Shown here piece by piece: positions 24,618 through 33,650 of a stretch of 64,000 bases of DNA. The notes under the pieces were generated by a model. That model was given only the letters and a program-made list of their open reading frames with translations, did not search any database and had not been told where the DNA came from. This DNA is from Pedobacter sp. MC2016-24. GTDB taxonomy: Bacteria > Bacteroidota > Bacteroidia > Sphingobacteriales > Sphingobacteriaceae. Location: positions 85,035 through 149,034 of the forward strand of contig NZ_JADFBX010000013.1 of the NCBI RefSeq assembly GCF_015223055.1, read 5' to 3'. The translations under genes were made by a program, and so were the position numbers. Numbering within the stretch: the stretch's first letter is position 1; every line of letters begins with the position of its first letter.

Positions 24618-24886
24618 TGGATGGCAACCTGCTCAAACCCCTGCATTTCGAACACCGCAAGCTTATTTAAAATGTTGTAGTGTAAGGTGCCAAAAAAGTT
24701 AACAATGCCATCTTTATTTTTACCCTCAATGCAAATACTTTCCTTTACGATATCCTGATGTTTCAAATACTGGTCAGACAAGATCATGTCTTCATCCTGG
24801 ATTTTTACATCATCTGCATTGATTGAAAACTGTTTTAATAGCTCAGCGAAGCTATTTCCATTTAATAATAACTCTTTTAGTTTCAT
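24614..24886 (-). CDS. Hypothetical protein, 90 aa
   Basis: A small acidic soluble protein (MKLKELLLNGNSFAELLKQF start) with no signal peptide and no recognisable motif. A helical N-terminus is followed by beta-like VKESICIEGKNKDGIVNFFG. It is convergent with the BrkB-family gene, sharing the TTAG stop region, and lies downstream of the terminator for the 25000 barrel gene, so it has its own transcript. Confidence 0.5.
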   Translation of the reverse strand: MKLKELLLNGNSFAELLKQFSINADDVKIQDEDMILSDQYLKHQDIVKESICIEGKNKDGIVNFFGTLHYNILNKLAVFEMQGFEQVAIH

Positions 24887-24942
24887 AGCCGTATTAAATT
24901 AAGTTTAGGGGATTTGGCAAGATCAAAATTAAAGCCAAAAAG

Positions 24943-24971
24943 AAAGGGTAAACAGCTAATGTTTACCCTTT
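24943..24971 (-). terminator. Terminator of the 25000-25587 barrel gene
   Basis: Perfect 11-bp stem (AAAGGGTAAAC with its complement), 7-base loop, and a U-rich tract on the minus strand. Confidence 0.85.
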
Positions 24972-24999
24972 TACACATAATGTGGAAAACTTTTTCTTG

Positions 25000-25587
25000 C
25001 TAGAACAATCTGTAGGCAAGTCCGAAAGTGAACAAACCTAATTTGGTATCGTCATAACCGTCTTTTCCGATCTTGGAAAGACCAGCTTCATATCTTAAAT
25101 CCAATCCCAATTTACCAACGTCTAAACCAGCACCAAACTGCCATGCAAATGACTGTCCTTTGAAATTTCCGTTGAAAACGTTACCAACTGCTGTTTTTAC
25201 AGTTTGTTTATCATCTACAATAAAGGACACTACCGGACCTGTATTTAAACGAAGGCCAACACCAGCAGCACCAATTTTAGTACCGACTAAAACAGGTACA
25301 TCAACACTGGTAAATTTAACATCAGCTTTATCACCACTCGATGTTTTCAAGGTTGTATTTTTACCGCTGATGTATAGCTCAGGTTGTAAATGTATCCCTG
25401 CAGCACCTATGCGCGCCCATAAACCTGCGTAATAACCGGCTCTATTGTCGCTGCTAAAAGTATTTTCGGTACTCAGTTTTGACAAGTTGGCACCACCTTT
25501 AATACCCAATTGGAAGCTTGGTAATGCCTGACTAAAACCAGCTACACTGAAGGAGAGCAATAATGCAGAAAGGATTATTTTTTTCAT
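25000..25587 (-). CDS. Porin-family outer-membrane beta-barrel protein
   Basis: 195 residues with signal peptide MKKIILSALLLSFSVAGFSQ. Amphipathic strands follow (FQLGIKGGANLSKL, AGYYAGLWARIG, IHLQPELYISG), ending FTFGLAYRLF with the terminal Phe used by the BAM machinery. It matches the Bacteroidota porin-family/outer-membrane-beta-barrel proteins. No specific cargo or function is evident. Own promoter and terminator. Confidence 0.82.
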   Translation of the reverse strand: MKKIILSALLLSFSVAGFSQALPSFQLGIKGGANLSKLSTENTFSSDNRAGYYAGLWARIGAAGIHLQPELYISGKNTTLKTSSGDKADVKFTSVDVPVLVGTKIGAAGVGLRLNTGPVVSFIVDDKQTVKTAVGNVFNGNFKGQSFAWQFGAGLDVGKLGLDLRYEAGLSKIGKDGYDDTKLGLFTFGLAYRLF

Positions 25588-25650
25588 ACGATAGTAAATG
25601 AGTGTTTTTTATTTTCAATTATTTACGTAAAACTAAGAATATTTTCAATT

Positions 25651-25658
25651 CAAAACTA
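25651..25658 (-). promoter_or_regulatory. -7 element of the barrel gene
   Basis: TAGTTTTG on the minus strand, exact TAnnTTTG match, 63 bases before the ATG. Confidence 0.4.
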
Positions 25659-25730
25659 AATTATGTAGTTTTATCTTTATAACCAACACTATTCCTAAAC
25701 GCTCCAGCTATTTGGCTAATCTTTTTGTAA

Positions 25731-27500
25731 ATGGACTTCATATTTAACCCTTACGCCATTACATTAATTTTTTGCAGCACCATTACTATTTTTTTTTCGG
25801 CACGACTTCTTGGTAGAAAAGGGGAAGCCGTCAGGTGGTTCGGTTTCATGCTCCTGTCGAATGCACTCTGGTCTATGGCCTATGGTTTTGAACTGGCCAG
25901 CCAGAATCTGGAACAGATCAAATTCCTGATCAGGGTAGAATATGTTGGCATCACCACGCTTCCGCTTTATTGGTTTCTTTTCTGTTTACAATTGTCGGGA
26001 AAGGAATGCTGGTATAAGAAAAAGCGAAATATCGCTGTATTGATCGTCGTAACCGTGCTCACGAATGTGATGGTGTGGACAAACGACTATCACCATCTTC
26101 ACTATAAAAGTCTGACCCTGGACACTTCGGGCGATTTTCCCATGGTACATATTGTACGTGGGGTCTGGTACCAGCTGTTTACCCTTTATTTCTATCTGAT
26201 GCTGGCTATGGGCAGTTACTTATTGCTGATGCGCATGCGCAAATCAGACCAGGTATATAGAAAACAAAACTTCACCATTCTCTTTGCAGCACTCATTCCA
26301 TGGCTATCCAACCTTGCTTATTTATTGGGTTTCAGGCCGCTTAAAAATTTGGACCTCACACCATTTGCTTTTATTGTGACGCTAATTTTAACTGGCCTGG
26401 CGATATATAGGTTCAGGCTTTTTGACATTTTACCTGTAGCCAGGGAAAAGGTTCTGGACTTAATTCAGGACAGTTACCTGGTTATCGATGGAAAAAACAG
26501 GGTACTTGATTACAATCAATCGTTCAAGAAATACCTGGTCGACTACCAGGGTAAGAAGCTGATCGGCATGGAAATGCAGACCTTATTTCCTGAACAGGAC
26601 GGGTTAATGAATTTCCTGAAAAACCACCAATCGGGTAAAACAGAACTAACCATCAAAACATCTATGGGCTTCTATGAGCTGGAGGCGGAGGTCATGCATT
26701 TAAATGAGAACCAGCTAAACAATGAAGTAACTGTAATTAAATTGCAGGATCTGACGAACCTGAAACAGGAAGCGCTGAAATCAAAACTGCAGACTGAAGA
26801 GCTTGGCAAACTGAATCAGCTAAAAGACAAGATCTTTTCTATCATTGCCCATGATGTAAGAGGCCCCCTTGTCAATTTGTCTGAAGTGTTAAAAATGGTT
26901 TCAAATGACACGATCAGTCTGGAAGAAATTAAACAAATTGCCCCGATCCTGGGTAAGGATATCTTATATACGACAGATCTTTTAGAGAATATTTTGCATT
27001 GGTCCCGAAGTCAGCTTAAAGGCTATGGCATCAACAAGGTGGTATTCGACTTAAGAAACATGATTTTAAACGAGGTAAACTACCATTTACCCTCTGCAAC
27101 ATCCAAGCACATCCATATCATCCACGATGTTTTTCCGGGGCTCATGGTATATGCGGACATGATTATGATTCAGATTGTGGTCAGGAACTTATTGAACAAT
27201 GCCATTAAATTTTGTAGTGAAGGATGTGAAATTCACATTACAGCGGTATATAAACCTGAAGGGATGATTATGCTTTGTATTGCTGACAATGGCATTGGCA
27301 TATCAAAACCTGCATTAGAGAAACTATTCACGGGCCTGAATAACTCTACCCGAGGAACCATGAATGAAAAAGGAACTGGCCTGGGCTTACAGGTATGCAA
27401 AGATTTTATGGAGCGAAATAATGGTCAGATCTGGGCCGAAAGTGAGGAAGGCAAAGGAGCCAGCTTCTATCTGACATTACCTATTGGCTTTAAGGTTTAA
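25731..27500 (+). CDS. Orphan histidine kinase with 7TM N-terminal sensor
   Basis: 589 residues. Seven membrane helices (about 1-225) resemble the 7TMR histidine-kinase sensor module (WSMAYGFELASQNLEQIKFLIRVEYVG). A PAS-like segment follows (about 240-345, DSYLVIDGKNRVLDYNQSF). HisKA has His374 in IFSIIAHDVRGPLVNL, and HATPase_c has LLNNAIKFC, DNGIGIS and GTGLGLQV. No response regulator is adjacent, so its partner must be elsewhere. Confidence 0.9.
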   Translation: MDFIFNPYAITLIFCSTITIFFSARLLGRKGEAVRWFGFMLLSNALWSMAYGFELASQNLEQIKFLIRVEYVGITTLPLYWFLFCLQLSGKECWYKKKRNIAVLIVVTVLTNVMVWTNDYHHLHYKSLTLDTSGDFPMVHIVRGVWYQLFTLYFYLMLAMGSYLLLMRMRKSDQVYRKQNFTILFAALIPWLSNLAYLLGFRPLKNLDLTPFAFIVTLILTGLAIYRFRLFDILPVAREKVLDLIQDSYLVIDGKNRVLDYNQSFKKYLVDYQGKKLIGMEMQTLFPEQDGLMNFLKNHQSGKTELTIKTSMGFYELEAEVMHLNENQLNNEVTVIKLQDLTNLKQEALKSKLQTEELGKLNQLKDKIFSIIAHDVRGPLVNLSEVLKMVSNDTISLEEIKQIAPILGKDILYTTDLLENILHWSRSQLKGYGINKVVFDLRNMILNEVNYHLPSATSKHIHIIHDVFPGLMVYADMIMIQIVVRNLLNNAIKFCSEGCEIHITAVYKPEGMIMLCIADNGIGISKPALEKLFTGLNNSTRGTMNEKGTGLGLQVCKDFMERNNGQIWAESEEGKGASFYLTLPIGFKV

Positions 27501-27506
27501 AAAAAC

Positions 27507-27531
27507 AGGACCGCATTCATGATACGGTCCT
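27507..27531. terminator. Terminator hairpin between convergent genes
   Basis: AGGACCG (27507-27513) pairs with CGGTCCT (27525-27531), 11-base loop. The A-run at 27499-27505 gives a U-tract for the minus-strand gene. Confidence 0.7.
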
Positions 27532-27544
27532 ATGATTTTAGCTA

Positions 27545-27844
27545 TTAATGTCCGGTAGCCTCATTGATGCTCTGTTGTTCTTTCAGCGCATCCACATTGT
27601 TTTTGTTTCCAAAATTCTGAGTTTTATCAGCGAAGTAATCCAGAATGGTTACAATGGTATCTAAATTATCTGATACCCTTTGATGCATATCCGGGAGATC
27701 TTTTTCTAATTTTTTATCCCCCAGTTCTATATTATCAACTTCTATTTTCCCTATTTTTTGAATAATTGCTTGTTGCGAGTGTTGTAAGTCTTCTAGTTCT
27801 CTTACAATTTTCTCCATCAATTCAAACTTCTTTAAAGTATCCAT
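27545..27844 (-). CDS. Hypothetical coiled-coil protein, 99 aa
   Basis: A soluble helical protein. Heptad-like spacing is seen through MEKIVRELEDLQHSQQAIIQKIG and again near LPDMHQRVSDNLDTIVTILDYF. No signal peptide or known family. Convergent with the 7TM kinase gene. The function is unknown. Confidence 0.6.
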   Translation of the reverse strand: MDTLKKFELMEKIVRELEDLQHSQQAIIQKIGKIEVDNIELGDKKLEKDLPDMHQRVSDNLDTIVTILDYFADKTQNFGNKNNVDALKEQQSINEATGH

Positions 27845-27965
27845 ATGCGTTTATTGTTAATATTTAACGTTATATATCTATTGTAATAACCAATTACCCT
27901 GCCAGTATGTTTTTTTTTATTTCCAGGCGAGTCTGTTGCCAGTCAGATTTTGGAAAAAAAGCAAT

Positions 27966-27973
27966 TAGATTTG
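27966..27973 (+). promoter_or_regulatory. -7 element of the TPR gene
   Basis: TAGATTTG, exact TAnnTTTG match, 47 bases before the ATG at 28021. No -33 TTG at ideal spacing. Confidence 0.4.
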
Positions 27974-28020
27974 TAAAGCAGTACAATACCTAATACTTTA
28001 GTTTAAAATTAAGATAGATC

Positions 28021-29166
28021 ATGAAGCAGCTGTTCGTTTTTTTCGCCATTTTATTTAGTTGTCAATTGGGCATCGCTCAATCTAAATCGGGTATTGACCG
28101 GGAGAAATTATTGGATTATTACCAGAGTCAGCGTTATGCCGAAGCCGCAGCTTATTTGCAAAGTTATTATAAGGAAGATACCCAGGATGTTAAAGCACTT
28201 TCTCAAATGGCGTACGCGAATATTATGGCCGGGAAATTAGCAGAAGCAGAAAAGTATTATATAACACTCAATACCTTACAGCCCAACAATATCCCTACAT
28301 TATTTAGCCTGGCCGGCATCAGCTCGAGGAGAGGAAATGTGGAAAAGGCAAAAATCTATTATCTGGAAGTACTGAAAAATGACAGCACCAGCTTCAGTGC
28401 ATACAAACAACTGGCAGACCTGGACCGGGAAGGAATCAGCCTGGTACGCAATCATTACCTGGAAAAGGCAAATGCATTGATGCCAGCGGATGCAGATGTC
28501 GCTTTTGACCTGTGTGAAGTTTATTTTAAGATGAACTTTTTTGACAAAGCCAAACTGGTATTGGAACCAGCCTTGGCGGCAGACAGCAGCAACCTAAAGC
28601 TGTTAAAAATGAAGATGCCCATCAGTATGGCTGGCAGAAATTATCCTGAGGCTATTAAGACAGGGCATTTGCTGTTAAATTATGGAGACAGCTCGACATT
28701 TGTATTGAACAACCTGGCCAAAAGTTATTTCCTTTCTTTAGATTATCCAAATGCATTAAAGTACTTTCTGATCATTAAGGACAAAGCTTTTGACAATGAG
28801 GGTTTGTATTATCACATCGGCTTAAGCTACCGGGGTGTAAAAGACTTTAAAAATGCGATTCCCTACCTTGAAAAAGCCATTAAGGAGGGGATCTCGCCAA
28901 AGATTGCAACCTATTACGGTCTCTTAGGTGATTCGTATGAAGGCGTTAATCAAAATGAGACTGCAAATAAAGCTTATAAGAAAGGCCTCCAGTTTGAAAA
29001 CAATGGAAGCCTGCTCTATAATATTGCCTTGGTGTATGAAACCAAGCTTAATGACAAAAAGAATGCGGTTAATTATTACGATCAATACCTGAAGACCATA
29101 AACCCTAAAGAACAGCCTAAGCTCATTTCTTTTATTAAAAACAAAATTGAGGAGCTTAAAAAGTAA
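28021..29166 (+). CDS. Secreted TPR-repeat protein
   Basis: 381 residues. Signal peptide MKQLFVFFAILFSCQLGIAQ, then about nine tetratricopeptide units covering the whole mature protein (ALSQMAYANIMAGKLAEAEKY, LFSLAGISSRRGNVEKAKIYY, NALKYFLIIKD, YYHIGLSYRGVKDFKNAIPYLEKA). It is probably a periplasmic scaffold. It ends 1 base before the convergent ribE stop. No partner gene is adjacent. Confidence 0.85.
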   Translation: MKQLFVFFAILFSCQLGIAQSKSGIDREKLLDYYQSQRYAEAAAYLQSYYKEDTQDVKALSQMAYANIMAGKLAEAEKYYITLNTLQPNNIPTLFSLAGISSRRGNVEKAKIYYLEVLKNDSTSFSAYKQLADLDREGISLVRNHYLEKANALMPADADVAFDLCEVYFKMNFFDKAKLVLEPALAADSSNLKLLKMKMPISMAGRNYPEAIKTGHLLLNYGDSSTFVLNNLAKSYFLSLDYPNALKYFLIIKDKAFDNEGLYYHIGLSYRGVKDFKNAIPYLEKAIKEGISPKIATYYGLLGDSYEGVNQNETANKAYKKGLQFENNGSLLYNIALVYETKLNDKKNAVNYYDQYLKTINPKEQPKLISFIKNKIEELKK

Positions 29167-29167
29167 T

Positions 29168-29752
29168 TTACTTTTGAATCAACCGGGCAACGTACTTGCC
29201 AATGATGTCAAATTCTATGTTGACGGTATCTCCGACCTCAACCTCATGAAGGTTGGTGTGTTCGAAAGTATAAGGAATAATAAATACAGAAAACTGATCT
29301 GCAGCAGAATTCACCACAGTTAAACTGATTCCGTTGACGCACACTGATCCCTTTTCAACCGTAACATTGCCGTTTGAGGCATCGTATTGAAAGCGGTACT
29401 CCCAGCTGCCATCCAACTCCTCACGCTTGATGCAGACCGCAGTCTGGTCGACATGGCCTTGCACAATATGTCCGTCCAGACGCCCGTTCATTTGCATACA
29501 ACGTTCCAGATTAACCTTACTCCCCTTTTTAAGGAATTGCATATTGGTCTTTTCCAGGGTTTCCTGTATGGCAGTTACGGTATGTGTATCTTCATTTAAA
29601 GCAACCACAGTCAAACAAACGCCGTTGTGCGCAACACTCTGGTCAATTTTTAAATCTTTGCTAATGGCGGATTGTATGGTAAAATGAAGGTTTGTTCCTT
29701 CAGCACGTATATCTTTGATCTCTCCTGGTGTTTCTATAATTCCTGTAAACAT
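29168..29752 (-). CDS. ribE: Riboflavin synthase
   Basis: 194 residues with the canonical start MFTGIIETPGEI and the two lumazine-binding repeats (residues 1-90 and about 91-190: RLDGHIVQGHVDQTA). It makes riboflavin from two 6,7-dimethyl-8-ribityllumazine. It is last gene of the ltaE-accC-ribE minus-strand run, 14 bases after accC. No FMN riboswitch can be placed in so short a gap, so control is presumably with the upstream genes. Confidence 0.96.
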   Translation of the reverse strand: MFTGIIETPGEIKDIRAEGTNLHFTIQSAISKDLKIDQSVAHNGVCLTVVALNEDTHTVTAIQETLEKTNMQFLKKGSKVNLERCMQMNGRLDGHIVQGHVDQTAVCIKREELDGSWEYRFQYDASNGNVTVEKGSVCVNGISLTVVNSAADQFSVFIIPYTFEHTNLHEVEVGDTVNIEFDIIGKYVARLIQK

Positions 29753-29766
29753 AATTTGAATTGGGC

Positions 29767-31251
29767 TTATTTATTGATTCTGTTCTTTCTCCAATTGCTG
29801 GTACTTTCCTGTTGCAGCGCTATACTGCCAGACATCTTTTCTTTTTTTAGGGCAGATACCGCAAAAATTGCCGCCATGAGTGCTTCGGTCTCCTCTTCAT
29901 TTTTCAGGCTATCGGCGTTGAAATACTTATTGACAAAGTGGGTATCAAAATTACCTGATGTGAATGCCTCGTGCTTCATTACAAAACGACCAAAACCGAG
30001 TGTGGTTTGTATGCCAGTGATCTGATATTCATCTATTGCCCTTATCATTCTATGTATGGCCTCTTCCCGCGTCTGACCGTAGGTGATCAGCTTGGCAATC
30101 ATGGGATCGTAATAGATTGGAATTTCCATACCTTGCTCAAAGCCGTCATCCACCCTTACGCCATTGCCTTTGGGTGTATTGTAGGTTTGCAGCGTACCGA
30201 TATCAGGTAAGAAATTATTTTCGGGATCTTCAGCATATACCCTCAATTCTATGGCGTGTCCATTGATCTGCAAATCTTCCTGCTGATAGCTTAACCGTTC
30301 TCCCCTGGCAATTTTAATTTGTTCTTTAACCAGGTCTAATCCGGTAATCATTTCAGTAACGGGATGTTCCACCTGCAAGCGGGTATTCATTTCCAGAAAG
30401 AAAAAGTCCAGGTTTTCATCCAAGATGAATTCGACCGTACCTGCGCCAACGTAATTTACAGCGCGTGCCACATCTACTGCACATTTACCCATTTGTGCCC
30501 GGATTTCAGCGGTAAGAATGCTGGATGGCGCTTCTTCAATAACTTTCTGATGCCGGCGTTGTATAGAACATTCCCGCTCAAAAAGATGTACAATATTTCC
30601 ATGCGTATCACCAAGCACTTGTATTTCAATGTGTCTGGGCGACTGTACATACCTTTCAATAAATACCGCTCCATCTCCAAAAGCAGAAACAGCTTCACTT
30701 ACCGCAAGCTGCATCTGTTCTTCAAAATCTGTCACCTGCTCCACCACACGCATGCCTTTTCCACCACCTCCGGCAGCAGCTTTGATCAAAATTGGAAAGC
30801 CAACTTCTACTGCGCGTTTTTTCGCTTCTTCCAAATCGGTAATGGCCTCTTCTGTTCCAGGCACCATTGGAATGTTGTATCTTAATGCTGCGGCCTTAGC
30901 AGATAATTTATTGCCCATAACTTCCATAGCTTCTGGCGTGGGACCGATTAAAGTGAGTCCCGCGGCCTGAACAGCACGTGCAAATGCGGCATTTTCGGAT
31001 AAGAATCCGTACCCGGGATGAATGGCTTCAGCTCCTGTCACCTGACAAGCTTCGATGATCTTCTCCGCAAGTAAGTAAGACTGATTGGAGGGTGCAGGAC
31101 CTATACATACCGCTTCATCTGCATAACGCACATGGAGCGCTTCCCGGTCGGCCTCTGAATAGACCGCTACGGTTTTTATACCCATTTCACGTGCAGAACG
31201 CATAATACGCAATGCAATCTCGCCCCTATTGGCTATGAGGATTTTATTCAT
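29767..31251 (-). CDS. accC: Biotin carboxylase subunit
   Basis: 494 residues. Biotin carboxylase N-domain (MNKILIANRGEIALRIMRSA), ATP-grasp loop KAAAGGGGKGMRVV, and the carboxylation site region FFLEMNTRLQVEHPVTEMITG are intact. It carboxylates biotin on a carrier protein for acetyl- or propionyl-CoA carboxylation. About 45 residues extend beyond the usual AccC length, ending STSNWRKNRINK. Such tails occur on Bacteroidota homologues that pair with separate carrier proteins. No carrier (accB) or transferase gene lies here, so the acyl-CoA is uncertain. Confidence 0.92.
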   Translation of the reverse strand: MNKILIANRGEIALRIMRSAREMGIKTVAVYSEADREALHVRYADEAVCIGPAPSNQSYLLAEKIIEACQVTGAEAIHPGYGFLSENAAFARAVQAAGLTLIGPTPEAMEVMGNKLSAKAAALRYNIPMVPGTEEAITDLEEAKKRAVEVGFPILIKAAAGGGGKGMRVVEQVTDFEEQMQLAVSEAVSAFGDGAVFIERYVQSPRHIEIQVLGDTHGNIVHLFERECSIQRRHQKVIEEAPSSILTAEIRAQMGKCAVDVARAVNYVGAGTVEFILDENLDFFFLEMNTRLQVEHPVTEMITGLDLVKEQIKIARGERLSYQQEDLQINGHAIELRVYAEDPENNFLPDIGTLQTYNTPKGNGVRVDDGFEQGMEIPIYYDPMIAKLITYGQTREEAIHRMIRAIDEYQITGIQTTLGFGRFVMKHEAFTSGNFDTHFVNKYFNADSLKNEEETEALMAAIFAVSALKKEKMSGSIALQQESTSNWRKNRINK

Positions 31252-31263
31252 TGGTAACGAAAA

Positions 31264-32304
31264 TTATTTATGAGCTATTGGATGCAAATGTATTATGTTT
31301 TGGATTACGCCATCGATCATTTCCGGAGAAATGTCTAAATGTGTGACCATTCTGACGGTATTCGGCCCTGTGGTGTTACACAAAATACCTTTTTCATGTA
31401 AGAGATGTACAATATGGCTGGCTTTAAAACCTTCTGCAATCTCAAAAACAACAATATTTGTCTCCACAGGAAGTATACCAGCAACGTAATTGACTTGTGA
31501 CAGTGCGGCTTCAATAGCCTTTGCGTGGTGATGATCAATGGCCAGGCGACTGACGTGATTTTCCAGTGCATACATCCCTGCTGCTGCGAGAAAACCGGCC
31601 TGCCTCATCCCACCACCAAATACCTTACGTATCTTTCTTGCTTTTTGGATGGTTTCTTTATTCCCCAGCAGCACAGAGCCAACAGGTGCTCCAAGTCCTT
31701 TGGAAAGGCAGATGGAGATCCCATCAAAATATTGCCCGTAAGCTGCTGCATGATCTCCTGTGGCCACGAGCGCGTTGAATATCCTGGCCCCATCCAGATG
31801 TAGTTTTAAACCTTTAATGTTACAAAGGGTGTGAATGGGCTCGATCTGGCCTAATGTATAACAGCTCCCACCACCTTTATTTACCGTATTTTCCAAAACC
31901 ACAAGGCTGGAATTCGGGTAGTGAATATTTGGTTCGTTGATTTCCGGTTCGATCATTTCCGGTGTTAAAATGCCCCTCGGACCGTTTAGTAAACGTACTG
32001 AAGCTTGCGAGTGATAGGCTATGCCACCACCTTCATAACGGTAAACATGCGCCGTTTGATCGCAAATGACCTCGTCCATAGGTTGTGTGAAACACTTGAT
32101 TGCAATTTGGTTGGTCATTGTACCTGAAGGACAAAAAAGTCCGGCCTGCATGCCAAACATGGAAGCCAGTTTATTTTCCAGTTCATGAACAGATTGGTCT
32201 TCGCCAAAAACATCGTCTCCAACGCTGGCTTCCATCATTGCGGCAAGCATACCTGCTGTAGGTTTGGTTACCGTATCACTTCTCAAATCAATTTTTACTG
32301 ACAT
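31264..32304 (-). CDS. ltaE: Threonine aldolase family enzyme
   Basis: 346 residues, PLP-dependent fold type I. Visible residues are His85 (DQTAHVYRYE) stacking on the cofactor, DGAR (171-174), and the Schiff-base Lys202 in ISICLSKGLGAPVGS. It cleaves L-threonine or allo-threonine to glycine and acetaldehyde. It is first gene of a likely operon with accC (12-base gap) and ribE, which has no obvious pathway logic. Confidence 0.93.
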   Translation of the reverse strand: MSVKIDLRSDTVTKPTAGMLAAMMEASVGDDVFGEDQSVHELENKLASMFGMQAGLFCPSGTMTNQIAIKCFTQPMDEVICDQTAHVYRYEGGGIAYHSQASVRLLNGPRGILTPEMIEPEINEPNIHYPNSSLVVLENTVNKGGGSCYTLGQIEPIHTLCNIKGLKLHLDGARIFNALVATGDHAAAYGQYFDGISICLSKGLGAPVGSVLLGNKETIQKARKIRKVFGGGMRQAGFLAAAGMYALENHVSRLAIDHHHAKAIEAALSQVNYVAGILPVETNIVVFEIAEGFKASHIVHLLHEKGILCNTTGPNTVRMVTHLDISPEMIDGVIQNIIHLHPIAHK

Positions 32305-32730
32305 AGTTTACTATTGAATACAAAGATTCAAATTTTACACCTTAAAGAAGGCCTGATTATTGATAAATATCACAAAATACAATATTACACTTGGCTTTCA
32401 CCGCTAAAATTATAATTAACTTTTTTATTACCCTTAAAACCCGCAATATTCTGCTTTAACGCAGGTTTAACATCAAGTTTATATGGATTTGATTTGGTGC
32501 TAAAAAAAAGGTGGTATTTTATAATTTGGATTTTAAAATAACAAGTGTAATTTAGGCTTAGTGTTTATTTGACAATATGGTCACCCAAAAAAAGCGCAAA
32601 AACACAGTTTAAACACTAAAGAGCAAGGAAAAAAAATACCGAACCAAAATAAAAAAAAATAAATTTATGAGCAAAACGTGTACAAAAGTGGCCGGATTAT
32701 TTAGTTTTTTACCAAACGAAAGGAGATAAT
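32305..32730. other. AT-rich divergent intergenic region ltaE / BadF kinase
   Basis: About 425 bases. It contains a 10-base inverted pair CAAGTGTAAT (minus at 32384-32393, plus at 32542-32551), long A-runs near 32615-32660, and a 20-codon upstream ORF (32667-32729). I see no longer gene and no consensus -7 element. Confidence 0.55.
32667..32729 (+). CDS. 20-codon upstream ORF before the BadF kinase
   Basis: ATG at 32667, TAA at 32727-32729, 1 base before the kinase ATG. The last two sense codons AGG AGA form the Shine-Dalgarno sequence of the kinase gene, so translation of this frame would cover its ribosome-binding site. The peptide is polar with a short hydrophobic middle (VAGLFSFLP). It could be a leader peptide or chance. 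Confidence 0.35.
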   Translation: MSKTCTKVAGLFSFLPNERR

Positions 32731-33588
32731 ATGATAGTTATTGCAGATGGTGGTTCAACTAAAACGAATTGGTGCCTGATTAATGAAGCCGGCAGAAAAA
32801 TCCTTTTTAACACCGAAGGTTACAACCCTTACTTTTCCGATACAGCTTACATCGTAAAATCATTGAGCAAGTCTTTACCAGACTATCTTGATGTGACCAA
32901 ATTAACTGAAGTAAATTATTATGGAGCAGGCTGTTCCACAGACGCCAACCGTAAAATTGTGGCAGATGCGATGCAGCAGGTTTTTCCGAATGCCAAAGTA
33001 AATATTGGGCACGACCTTCTGGCCTCTTGCAGGGCATTATTAGGAGATGAGCCTGGTTTTGCAGCCATTTTGGGAACTGGAACCAATTCCTGCCTTTATG
33101 ATGGTAACGAAATCACCCTGAACATAGATTCATTGGGGTATTTTCTTGGTGATGAAGGCAGTGGCAGTTTCATTGGAAAACGCATTTTAAGTGATTACAT
33201 GCGTGGTTACATGCCAAAAGGACTTAGAGAGAGCTTTTACGATAATTTTGCATTGACCAACGAAGATATATTTGACAATATCTACAACAAGCCTTTGCCA
33301 AATCGTTTTTGCGCAGGTTTTAGTAAGTTCCTTTATGATTATAAAGACAGCTATGAAGATTATACATTCAAAGCCATTGACTTTGCTTTCACTGCATTTT
33401 TTGATAACCTGGTGGTACATTATCCAAACTACAAAGACTACAAACTGAACTGTGTGGGATCAGTAGGTTATAGTTTCAGGGATGTGCTGAGTGTAGTAGC
33501 CGACAGGTATGAAATGGGTATTGGTAAGATCATCCGCTCTCCTATAGATGACCTGGTGAATTACCACTTGAATTTGTTGGCAAAATAA
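32731..33588 (+). CDS. BadF/BadG-type sugar kinase (N-acetylglucosamine kinase-like)
   Basis: 285 residues with an actin-like ATPase fold. PHOSPHATE-1 is ADGGSTKTNW (Asp6 intact), the catalytic-base region is GHDLLASCRALLG, PHOSPHATE-2 is ILGTGTNSCLYDG, and LGDEGSGSFIGKRIL and CVGSVGYSF (adenosine loop) follow. Bacteroidota members are usually called N-acetylglucosamine kinases; the real sugar is not set by sequence. AGGAGA 8 bases before the ATG is an unusually good Shine-Dalgarno. It is convergent with the NUDIX gene and paralogous to 35673-36515. Confidence 0.82.
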   Translation: MIVIADGGSTKTNWCLINEAGRKILFNTEGYNPYFSDTAYIVKSLSKSLPDYLDVTKLTEVNYYGAGCSTDANRKIVADAMQQVFPNAKVNIGHDLLASCRALLGDEPGFAAILGTGTNSCLYDGNEITLNIDSLGYFLGDEGSGSFIGKRILSDYMRGYMPKGLRESFYDNFALTNEDIFDNIYNKPLPNRFCAGFSKFLYDYKDSYEDYTFKAIDFAFTAFFDNLVVHYPNYKDYKLNCVGSVGYSFRDVLSVVADRYEMGIGKIIRSPIDDLVNYHLNLLAK

Positions 33589-33602
33589 CAAATCCAGAAT
33601 AT

Positions 33603-33642
33603 AAAAAAAACGCTCCGGTTGATCAACCGGAGCGTTTTTTTT
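33603..33642. terminator. Bidirectional terminator, 40-bp perfect palindrome
   Basis: Eight A, then CGCTCCGGTTGA and the exact reverse complement, ending in eight T. It ends both the BadF kinase and NUDIX transcripts. Confidence 0.95.
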
Positions 33643-33650
33643 ATGTCCTT

